From Spirochaetaceae bacterium (GTDB lineage: Bacteria; Spirochaetota; Spirochaetia; Treponematales; Breznakiellaceae): a stretch of DNA of 7,809 nt. The translations under genes and the position numbers were made by a program. Location of the stretch: positions 1 through 7,809 of the forward strand of contig JAITXS010000186.1 in assembly GCA_031284645.1 (NCBI GenBank). The letters run 5' to 3'. The notes below the pieces were generated by a model. That model ran no database searches, was not told the origin of the DNA, and saw only the letters and a list, made by a program, of their open reading frames with translations. Below, one piece after another: positions 1 through 5,881 of the stretch (within the stretch, counting starts at the first letter, position 1; every line of letters starts with the position of its first letter).

Positions 1-243
1 TTAGATTTTTGTACGGAAGAAGAGATTGGAAAAATATTTTACGAGAGGGAAAATAAAGTAATAAAAGTACGATCCAACTTTGCCTAACAGAATTGTATAC
101 GCTTCGTGTACAGCCGGAACGTTAAACGAGATACCGCAAACAAGTTTCGACGGAGAATATTTAAAGTTATGAATGTAGCAAAAGGCGAAATCAGGAAAGA
201 AGAATTAATAAAATTTTACGAAAGATACTCAAAGAAAAAATAG
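1..243 (+). pseudogene. 3' remnant of an unrecognised AT-rich gene
   Basis: Frame 1 is open from the left edge to a TAA at 85-87, then open again from 88 to a TAG at 241-243. The two parts read like one lysine-, arginine- and glutamate-rich protein tail. The second part includes an ATG at 169 that could start a 24-codon peptide ending in three lysines, but it has no good ribosome binding site. The stretch is much richer in A and T than the operon to its right, so it may be foreign or decaying DNA. I do not recognise the family. It could be a gene broken by the in-frame stop, or the true end of one gene at 87 followed by non-coding sequence. Low confidence either way. Confidence 0.3.
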
Positions 244-375
244 CGGATTTGTTTAATAAGATCTAAAGTCAAGTAAAACCATCAACAGTAAAACCATCAA
301 CTGAACAAGCGGGAAAAGGCTTATAACAAGAGACTCGCACGCAGGCGTTTTGAAACTCACCTGAGCTATCTGGAC
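244..375. other. Gene-free AT-rich spacer upstream of the operon
   Basis: No coding frame or RNA gene is visible here. The stretch carries the 15-bp tandem duplication at 272-301 and then runs into the promoter at 376. No terminator hairpin with a T-run is seen for the remnant to the left. Confidence 0.5.
272..301. repeat. Perfect 15-bp tandem direct repeat, two copies
   Basis: The unit AGTAAAACCATCAAC occurs at 272-286 and again, without a mismatch or gap, at 287-301. It lies in the gene-free stretch about 75 bp upstream of the operon promoter. It may be a slippage duplication or a pair of regulator half-sites. With only two copies, nothing favours either reading. Confidence 0.85.
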
Positions 376-403
376 TTGACAAATTCCGGTGTAATCCTAT
401 AAT
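376..403 (+). promoter_or_regulatory. Consensus sigma70-type promoter of the ABC-cysK operon
   Basis: A perfect -35 box TTGACA at 376-381 and a perfect -10 box TATAAT at 398-403 are separated by 16 nt. Transcription should start near 410, about 45 nt before the first ATG. It is the only strong promoter seen ahead of the five genes at 455-4797, which are close enough to be co-transcribed. Such a strong core promoter suggests high expression, or tight control through the palindrome over its -10 box. Confidence 0.8.
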
Positions 404-424
404 CTATAAACACTATAGGATTAC
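391..424. promoter_or_regulatory. Palindromic operator candidate over the -10 box and start site
   Basis: The arms GTAATCCTATA (391-401) and TATAGGATTAC (414-424) are perfect 11-bp inverted repeats separated by 12 nt. The left arm contains the first four bases of the -10 box and the right arm lies just after the expected start site. This is where a dimeric repressor would block initiation. A second reading is a hairpin, but the left arm is upstream of the expected start, so the transcript would not contain the whole stem. The regulator is unknown and is not encoded in this window. Confidence 0.65.
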
Positions 425-440
425 TAAGATATAGATATAA

Positions 441-445
441 AGGAG
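441..445 (+). promoter_or_regulatory. Ribosome binding site deciding the start of the binding-protein gene
   Basis: AGGAG lies 9 nt before the ATG at 455. The upstream TTG at 449 is in the same frame but only 3 nt from this site, so the ATG is preferred. Confidence 0.8.
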
Positions 446-454
446 AATTTGAGC

Positions 455-1462
455 ATGAAAAAAACATGGTGTTTTATTCTGGTATTGACGGCTTTTTCCG
501 TGGCCCTTTGGGCAGACGGAGACAAGGGTAAGACCGCATCGGGGCTTTCGGGCAAAAAGGTGATTGTGGCGGATGCCAATTCCACCCATCATCTGAACCT
601 CTATGTGGCTTACGAGAAAGGTCTTTTCGCCAAGCAGGGTCTGGAGGTGGAAATCCAGCAGACTAATGCAGGGGTTGCGGCGGTTGTCGGCGGAGAGGCG
701 GATATTGTATTTAACTGCCCCACCGGGGTTATTACCCCCATTGCCAAAGGACAAAACATAATCATCATTTCGCAGGTTAAGATTCCCTGTACATCGGTAC
801 TGGTGGTTCCGGTTGACACAGCGATTAAAACCCCTAAAGATCTCAATAATCTGCAAATCGCCGGCCTCTCAACAACGTGCTGCGCGGTTATCGCCATAAG
901 GAACACTCTCAAGGAACAGTACAGTACGGATTTTGAACTGGTAACGCTGGCACCCGGTGCGGCATTGGCGGCTCTTGAGGCGAAAAGCGTCAAGGGGGCA
1001 ATACTTGAAGAACCTTTTGTGGCTCAAGCCCTGTTGATAAAAGACGCCAAGGGAAATCCCAAATACCGCACTGTTTTTGACGGTTCGTCGGATGCCAACG
1101 GAGACGGGAAAATTGACGCCAATCTCGCCGGTGTAAACCCGCCCTGCCGTACGATTAATGCCAACACGAACTTCATTGCGACCCGTCTGGGCGATGCCAA
1201 GGCGTTTATTGCTGCCATTGACGAAGCGGACAAGCTGATCCGTTCCAACCCGATTGCACCGGAAATTGTGGACATTGCCGAGAAATACGTAAAAGTTCCC
1301 CGACAGGCTATTATCAATAGCAATCCCAAACTGGGTTTTCAGATTAAGTTGGATACAGTCGGACTTAAAGGCTATGCAGACGATCTGGTTAAGCAGGGAG
1401 CCATTACCAAAAACCCGGGAGACGCACTTTTCGCTCCCCAATTTAAAGGTATTACCTGGTGA
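455..1462 (+). CDS. ABC transporter periplasmic solute-binding protein, SsuA/TauA/NMT1-like
   Basis: This is a 335-residue extracytoplasmic receptor that would deliver a small solute to the permease encoded next. An N-terminal signal peptide (KK, then a hydrophobic stretch to about residue 19, then ALWA) predicts signal peptidase I export. No lipobox Cys follows, so it should be free in the periplasm. The fold is read from family-typical segments: THHLNLYVAYEKGLFAKQGL, GGEADIVF, and EEPFVAQAL near residue 190. Those segments match the NMT1/SsuA group, which includes sulfonate, taurine, nitrate and thiamine-precursor binders. Oddities are five cysteines in the mature part (88, 112, 142, 143, 231), four sites of which fall in likely cleft loops, and an EF-hand-like loop at 213-224. 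The cysK gene in the same operon suggests a sulfur compound as ligand, which is inference. The gene ends in a 4-nt GTGA overlap with the permease gene. Confidence 0.9.
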   Translation: MKKTWCFILVLTAFSVALWADGDKGKTASGLSGKKVIVADANSTHHLNLYVAYEKGLFAKQGLEVEIQQTNAGVAAVVGGEADIVFNCPTGVITPIAKGQNIIIISQVKIPCTSVLVVPVDTAIKTPKDLNNLQIAGLSTTCCAVIAIRNTLKEQYSTDFELVTLAPGAALAALEAKSVKGAILEEPFVAQALLIKDAKGNPKYRTVFDGSSDANGDGKIDANLAGVNPPCRTINANTNFIATRLGDAKAFIAAIDEADKLIRSNPIAPEIVDIAEKYVKVPRQAIINSNPKLGFQIKLDTVGLKGYADDLVKQGAITKNPGDALFAPQFKGITW

Positions 1463-2286
1463 CAATGAGTTACGAAACAAGGGGTGTCCGCCGATTTTTT
1501 TTGGAAATCGGCGGCTTCTTCAAGAATTCCATGGGGAACTTCTTCTCCGTGGAATTTCTTTCCGTACTTATCCCCCTCTTGCTGCTCTGGGAATTCCTCC
1601 CCCGGTGGAAAATACTTCCGGAGAGCCTTATCCCGAGCCTTTCCACGGTGGCCGAGCGTTTCTGGTTTATGCTGTGGCATAAGCAGTTGGTCTTAAATAT
1701 CGCCGTCAGCATGGGACGCTTTTTCGCGGCCTTTGCCATTGCGGTAGTGCTGGCAGTTCCCATCGGCCTTCTTATGGGCTGGAACCCCAAGATACGCGCC
1801 TATGTGCTTCCCCTGTGGCAGTTACTCTCCCCCATACCGCCTCCGGCATGGGTTCCCATGACCATCATTTTTGTCGGCATCGGGAGCAGGATGCACATCT
1901 TCCTCATGTTTATCGGGATATTTTATCCGGTGCTTTTCAATACGTATCAGGGGATTAAAGATACGGACCCCCGCTACCTTGCCTCGGCACGGGTATTCGG
2001 GGCCAGTGAATTCACCTTGCTCCGCAAGGTTTACTTTTGGCACGCCTTCGGCTCCATCATTATGAGCCTTAAAACCGGCGTTGCTATGGGCCTTGTGATG
2101 CTCCTCATCGGTGAATCCTACGGTGGACGGCTGGGCATTGGTTATCTTCTGGGTCAGGCAAAGGACTACTTCATTATCCCCGAGATGATGGTCTGTATGG
2201 TCATACTTGGCTGGATAGGCTGGTTCCTTATCGAGATCCTGAAATATATAGAAATTAAACTTTCTGTTTGGAAAATCGGACGATGA
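1459..2286 (+). CDS. ABC transporter permease, SsuC/TauC-like
   Basis: This 275-residue inner-membrane subunit forms the translocation path for the solute captured by the upstream binding protein, presumably as a homodimer. Several hydrophobic segments are visible, starting near residue 30 and ending near 260. The segment PIPPPAWVPMTIIFVGIG matches the conserved PIPPLAWIPL region of sulfonate/taurine permeases. The EAA loop that docks on the ATPase is at about 175-194 (ASARVFGAS, followed by LLRKVYFW). The GTG start at 1459 overlaps the previous stop and has AAAGG about 9 nt upstream. An ATG at 1465 is an alternative but has poorer spacing. The gene ends in an ATGA overlap with the ATPase gene, which implies translational coupling of the three transporter subunits. 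Confidence 0.92.
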   Translation: MTMSYETRGVRRFFLEIGGFFKNSMGNFFSVEFLSVLIPLLLLWEFLPRWKILPESLIPSLSTVAERFWFMLWHKQLVLNIAVSMGRFFAAFAIAVVLAVPIGLLMGWNPKIRAYVLPLWQLLSPIPPPAWVPMTIIFVGIGSRMHIFLMFIGIFYPVLFNTYQGIKDTDPRYLASARVFGASEFTLLRKVYFWHAFGSIIMSLKTGVAMGLVMLLIGESYGGRLGIGYLLGQAKDYFIIPEMMVCMVILGWIGWFLIEILKYIEIKLSVWKIGR

Positions 2287-3194
2287 TCGAAGCTAAAAGT
2301 ATTACCAAGTTTTTTTCGGTAATTAACGAAAAAGGTCTGGCAGAGGGGCTTACGGCGACATTAAATGTCTCCCTGACCATCCCTGACGGAAAAATTGTGT
2401 CCCTCCTTGGGCCTTCGGGCTGCGGTAAATCCACATTTCTGGAAATTCTCGCGGGTCTTCAGGCCCCTACCGACGGCACTATTCATATTGACGGCAAACT
2501 CGTGCTGGAACCCCTGCCCGCTACCCGCAAGGAAACGGAGGAGTACAAGCGGCGTTACCGCTTTATCTCGCCCCTTGCCAATGGTGTATTTCGGGATAGA
2601 CCCAAACATGATATTGCCATGATATTTCAGGATTACGCGATATTCCCCTGGATGACGGCTGTTCAGAATGTGGAGTTTGCATTAAAACTACGCAATGCGG
2701 GCCGACACGGCAAGGCGAAACTTAAAAGGACTGCTTTGATTGAAAAAGCCCATTTCTATCTGCAAAAGGTAGGGCTTGGTGCCTTTGCCCACAAGTATCC
2801 CTCGCAGCTGTCCGGGGGCATGCGTCAGCGTTTGGCATTGGCTCGGGCACTCTCGGTGGAACCAAAAATAATCCTTATGGACGAGCCTTTTGCCGCAGTG
2901 GATGCGCTTACCCGGGAAAAGCTTCAGGATGAACTGCTGCGGCTGTGGTCGGAAACAAAATCGGGGCCCTCGCCTATAACCATAGTGCTGGTAACTCATG
3001 ATGTTCAGGAGGCAGTCTACCTGTCCGATGAGGTGGTAGTTTTTTCCCCCAGCCCCGGTACCATACGTAACGACATTCCCATTGAGGCGCCCCGTCCCAG
3101 GGCACGTACTGATCAGGGACTGATTGATATCCATGAGCGTATCTTTGCTATGTTCCAATACGACATTAATCAGGAAAGCGACTATTCAATTTAA
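2283..3194 (+). CDS. ABC transporter ATP-binding protein, SsuB/TauB-like, with an insertion
   Basis: This 303-residue cytoplasmic ATPase powers the importer. All core motifs are intact: Walker A GPSGCGKST (43-51), Q-loop Gln116 in FQDYAIFPW, signature LSGGM (176-180), Walker B IILMDE (196-201) and switch His239 in VTHDVQEA. The length is above the roughly 255 residues usual for SsuB/TauB. The excess includes about 30 extra residues (about 80-108) between the DGK strand and the Q-loop, and a tail after residue 275. The start is the ATG at 2283 inside the ATGA overlap. An in-frame TTG at 2268 lies within the permease gene and is not favoured. Family placement is firm, but substrate specificity is not readable from an ATPase. 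Confidence 0.93.
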   Translation: MIEAKSITKFFSVINEKGLAEGLTATLNVSLTIPDGKIVSLLGPSGCGKSTFLEILAGLQAPTDGTIHIDGKLVLEPLPATRKETEEYKRRYRFISPLANGVFRDRPKHDIAMIFQDYAIFPWMTAVQNVEFALKLRNAGRHGKAKLKRTALIEKAHFYLQKVGLGAFAHKYPSQLSGGMRQRLALARALSVEPKIILMDEPFAAVDALTREKLQDELLRLWSETKSGPSPITIVLVTHDVQEAVYLSDEVVVFSPSPGTIRNDIPIEAPRPRARTDQGLIDIHERIFAMFQYDINQESDYSI

Positions 3195-3202
3195 TATCTG
3201 AT

Positions 3203-3208
3203 GAGGAG
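3203..3208 (+). promoter_or_regulatory. Ribosome binding site of cysK
   Basis: GAGGAG is a strong site but sits only 2 nt before the ATG at 3211. It is 8 nt before the in-frame GTG at 3217. The spacing therefore favours GTG as the true start, which would remove two residues from the protein. Confidence 0.7.
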
Positions 3209-3210
3209 AG

Positions 3211-4188
3211 ATGATTGTGGGTGATCATGAAAATAGTTTTGATGCTCGGGGGAAAATATACTCAAACATAAGTCAAACGCGGGGGAATACGCCTTTGGTG
3301 CATCTTGCCAAACTGGGGGCCGGTCTTCCGGCACGCATACTTGCCAAGGTGGAGTCTTTTAACCCAATGAACAGTGTAAAATGCCGGATCGGTGTAGCCA
3401 TGCTTGATGCGGCGGAACGGGAAGGAAAACTTCAGCCCGGGGGGACTGTTATTGAGCCGACCTCGGGGAACACCGGCATAGGTCTTGCCTTTGCCTGCGC
3501 CCAGAGAGACTACAAGCTGATCCTTACCATGCCCGAAACCATGTCCGTAGAACGGCGCAAGCTGGCCCGGATGCTGGGAGCCGATGTGGTACTGAGCTCC
3601 GGTAAGGACGGTATGAAAGGGGCTGTACGCAAGGCAGAGGAACTGGTAAGCCAGATCCCCGGCAGCTTTATGCCCCTCCAGTTTGAAAACCCCGCCAACC
3701 CTGAATCACACCGGCGTACAACCGCCGAGGAAATTTGGGCCGATAGTGCCGGAGTGGTGGACATTTTTGTTGCCGGAGTGGGAACCGGCGGAACTATCAC
3801 CGGCGTAGGCGAAGTTCTTAAAAGCCGCCGACCCGGAGTAAAAATCGTTGCTGTTGAACCCGATGCCTCGCCGGTGCTTTCCGGCGGACGGCCCGGCCCT
3901 CACCGGATTCAGGGTATCGGGGCGGGCTTTATCCCCAAGGTACTTAACCGTTCAATTATTGATGAAATTGTCCGTGTTACCAATGAGGACGCCATCAATA
4001 CCGCCCGTCGCAGTGCCCGGGTGGAGGGGATCCTCACCGGAATATCCGCCGGTGCCGCGTTGTGGGCCGCTCTGCGAATCGCCTCCCGGCCGGAGAGTCG
4101 GGATAAAACTCTTGTGGTAATCCTCCCTGATTCAGGGGAACGCTATCTTTCAACCCAGCTTTCAGATTTTGGAAATGAGGAGAATTAA
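3211..4188 (+). CDS. cysK: Cysteine synthase A (O-acetylserine sulfhydrylase)
   Basis: This is a PLP-dependent beta-replacement enzyme that makes cysteine from O-acetylserine and sulfide in the cytoplasm. The 325 residues cover the whole fold. The Schiff-base Lys57 lies in NSVKCRIG, the same Cys-after-Lys pattern as E. coli CysK. The substrate loop TSGNTG is at 84-89, MPETMSVERRK begins near 107, the PLP phosphate loop GTGGT is at 191-195, and IQGIGAGFIP and GISAGAA follow. The C-terminal ILPDSGERYLS is also typical. The N-terminus is about 15 residues longer than E. coli CysK. The 16-nt gap from the ATPase gene and the tight downstream junction place it in the operon, so it may use sulfur delivered by the importer. 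No serine acetyltransferase gene is in the window. The start could be the GTG at 3217. Confidence 0.93.
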   Translation: MIVGDHENSFDARGKIYSNISQTRGNTPLVHLAKLGAGLPARILAKVESFNPMNSVKCRIGVAMLDAAEREGKLQPGGTVIEPTSGNTGIGLAFACAQRDYKLILTMPETMSVERRKLARMLGADVVLSSGKDGMKGAVRKAEELVSQIPGSFMPLQFENPANPESHRRTTAEEIWADSAGVVDIFVAGVGTGGTITGVGEVLKSRRPGVKIVAVEPDASPVLSGGRPGPHRIQGIGAGFIPKVLNRSIIDEIVRVTNEDAINTARRSARVEGILTGISAGAALWAALRIASRPESRDKTLVVILPDSGERYLSTQLSDFGNEEN

Positions 4189-4797
4189 ATGATCAGAATT
4201 TTCACACGGGCAGACTGCCCGCATATTTTCGGGATAGTTATTGCCGTCCTTTTATGTGCATCCTGTACATCCGCAAAAAATGCAGATTTACAGGAAGCCC
4301 CAATTATAACATCCGCTACCCATCAGCACACCCTGTATAACGGCAAGGGACAAGCTATCGAAGCCCGGACAGCGAAAAAGAACGCCCCCACGCCGGTGCT
4401 TACCTATTTCACCTCCGAGGAAAACCTACTTCGGGACGAGGGGGGCAGCACGGAAGCCCCGAGTACGGTAGGTGACTACTTTGTCAGAGTCGAACGACCG
4501 GCCGGCAATGGGTATAAACAGGGCCCGAATATAAAAATTGAATACCATATTCAGAAAGCCCTTGTCACCATCAAGACGGAAGACCGGCAGGAGTATCTCT
4601 ACGACGGGAAGCCGAAAGCCCCTCGTGCTTCGGTAGACGCCCCGGTGGAGCTTACATTTACCTATTACCAATCCGGCGCGGATACTCCGCTTCCGGCGGC
4701 ACCGACTGAGCGGGGAGTCTACAGGGCGCTTATTTCCTTCCCTGGTAACGCCAATTACATGGGAGCTTCCCGGGAAGTAAGTCTTGTAATCAAGTAA
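4189..4797 (+). CDS. Lipoprotein with two MBG/Ig-like repeats
   Basis: This is a 202-residue predicted lipoprotein. The signal peptide has a hydrophobic core at 13-22 and a relaxed lipobox LLCASC, giving Cys26 as the lipidated residue. The mature part is two related modules of about 80 residues. Module one (about 38-121) has LYNGK, then a beta-rich run, APSTVGDYFVRV and GNGYKQG. Module two (about 122-202) has LYDGK, FTYY, APTERGVYRALI and GNANYMG. This pattern matches the MBG/YDG type of bacterial Ig-like fold found on surface proteins. The ATG abuts the cysK stop with no gap, and GAGGAG lies 6 nt upstream, so it is the last gene of the operon. It could be an envelope accessory to the importer or an unrelated surface protein. 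Its function is unknown. Confidence 0.8.
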   Translation: MIRIFTRADCPHIFGIVIAVLLCASCTSAKNADLQEAPIITSATHQHTLYNGKGQAIEARTAKKNAPTPVLTYFTSEENLLRDEGGSTEAPSTVGDYFVRVERPAGNGYKQGPNIKIEYHIQKALVTIKTEDRQEYLYDGKPKAPRASVDAPVELTFTYYQSGADTPLPAAPTERGVYRALISFPGNANYMGASREVSLVIK

Positions 4798-4864
4798 AGA
4801 TTAGGAGTTTTGAGTCAAGGCGTGTCTTATGATCTTCAATTCGTAACCGCGCCTATGCGTTAGC
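4798..4864. other. Intergenic gap between convergent genes, no clear terminator
   Basis: This 67-nt gap lies between the lipoprotein stop and the stop of the QueG-like gene. A weak 6-bp inverted repeat (TTAGCT at 4860-4865 and AGCTAA at 4877-4882) extends into the minus-strand gene, but it has no GC-rich stem or T-run. I see no convincing intrinsic terminator for either side. Confidence 0.5.
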
Positions 4865-5836
4865 TTAAACCGGATCAGCTAAGCCCAGCGCGAGTTTCGC
4901 GTTTCGGCGTATGAGCTCGGGGCTAAGCCATGAAAGCCCCATTGCCGTGCCTTTGAATTGCCCTTTGATTTCCGCATCGGGAAGCCGCAAAAGCTTTTTC
5001 GCATTTATATACGCATCGAGTTTTCCTTCCACCGCTTTTATACCGGTAATTCTTTGTTTGTTGTAAGGGCAGGCATTCTGACAATTTGTGCAGCCATAAA
5101 GCCGCCTTCCCCATGCTTTGCGGACGAAGTCGGGGACGCTTTTCCCGTTACCCGATGCGTACCACTGAATACAGCGGGAAAGATCCAAAACACCATCGGC
5201 CCCGGAAAGCGCACCGGTAGGACAGGCGGCGGCACAGGGCGGATACTTTGGATCGCATTGTGTACAAAAGGGAAAGGTCTTAAAACTTGAAGCCGTGACT
5301 CTGCGAAGAGACTCTGATCCGCCGGACGTAAGCTTAAACGGCAGGATCATAGCGGCAAGGACAACAAGGGAGCCTGCTTCCTCTGTGATAATCAGTGTAT
5401 TTTTTCCGTAAACTCCCAGTGATGATCGGGATGCAAGGATTTTTTCAGGAATACGGGAATTACAGAATATCTTAAAATTATGCTTTGATCCCCCGAAACG
5501 ACGGCGAAGCTCACGGGATATTGTTTGAAGACGTTTTACCGCTTCACGATAATAGTTAAAACGGGCAAAAGGAGCGATAATCGCGTAATCCCCGAATTGT
5601 TCTGCTTCGGGAACCGAAATTTCCTCAGCCTGCACATTACCGTAGGGAAGCGCGCAGATTAAAAGGGAAGCGGCCTTTGCTTCGAACAAAAGGGAGAAGA
5701 TTTTTTCCGCCGAAGTACGGAGAGACGGCACGGTATTCACAAGGTCTTCCATCGCAAGCGTCGCGGCACTTGTAAACTCGGCGTTTAGGGCAAGAGCGAT
5801 AAGTTCTTCACTTTTTATATTTGTCTCAATTTTCAT
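4865..5836 (-). CDS. QueG-like double [4Fe-4S] cluster protein
   Basis: This 323-residue protein resembles epoxyqueuosine reductase (QueG), the cobalamin and iron-sulfur enzyme that finishes queuosine in tRNA. Matching parts are ARFNYYREAVKRLQTIS (about 91-107), the LGVYGKNTLII segment (140-150), and eight cysteines for two clusters: 191, 194, 201 and 205 with CPTGAL, then 222, 249, 252 and 256 with CPYNK. Two points depart from QueG. The conserved Asp of the VDTGP motif is replaced by CNSR at 125-128, and the first cluster motif has six rather than two residues between its second and third Cys. It is also shorter than many QueG proteins. It may therefore be a paralogue with a different substrate, so I give no gene symbol. 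The ATG at 5836 has no Shine-Dalgarno site and a very short predicted leader. Confidence 0.8.
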   Translation of the reverse strand: MKIETNIKSEELIALALNAEFTSAATLAMEDLVNTVPSLRTSAEKIFSLLFEAKAASLLICALPYGNVQAEEISVPEAEQFGDYAIIAPFARFNYYREAVKRLQTISRELRRRFGGSKHNFKIFCNSRIPEKILASRSSLGVYGKNTLIITEEAGSLVVLAAMILPFKLTSGGSESLRRVTASSFKTFPFCTQCDPKYPPCAAACPTGALSGADGVLDLSRCIQWYASGNGKSVPDFVRKAWGRRLYGCTNCQNACPYNKQRITGIKAVEGKLDAYINAKKLLRLPDAEIKGQFKGTAMGLSWLSPELIRRNAKLALGLADPV

Positions 5837-5852
5837 ATCAAATATGCCGAAA

Positions 5853-5881
5853 ATTATATCAGTGTTCTATCCATGATTCAA
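5853..5881 (-). promoter_or_regulatory. Predicted promoter of the QueG-like gene
   Basis: Read on the minus strand, TTGAAT (5881-5876) and TATAAT (5858-5853) are separated by 17 nt. Initiation should fall near 5846, leaving a leader of about 10 nt before the ATG at 5836 and no room for a normal ribosome binding site. The -35 box overlaps the first codons of the divergent frame at 5873. Confidence 0.55.

Noticed and set aside
272..301. CRISPR-like repeats
   Set aside because: There are only two adjacent 15-bp copies with no spacers and no cas genes.
449..454. TTG start two codons upstream of the binding-protein ATG
   Set aside because: It is only 3 nt from the ribosome binding site, while the ATG at 455 is correctly spaced and begins a typical signal peptide.
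869..1480. Antisense frame of 203 codons opposite the binding-protein gene
   Set aside because: The plus-strand protein is clearly a solute-binding protein with signal peptide, ribosome binding site and promoter. The antisense product shows no family features.
3379..3384. Cys instead of Asp after the catalytic Lys of cysteine synthase (SVKCR rather than SVKDR)
   Set aside because: E. coli CysK has the same SVKCRIG sequence, so this is normal for the CysK branch and not an anomaly.
4860..4901. Possible terminator hairpins (TTAGCT/AGCTAA and CGCGA/TCGCG)
   Set aside because: The stems are only 5-6 bp, mostly lie inside the minus-strand coding end and have no T-run on either strand.
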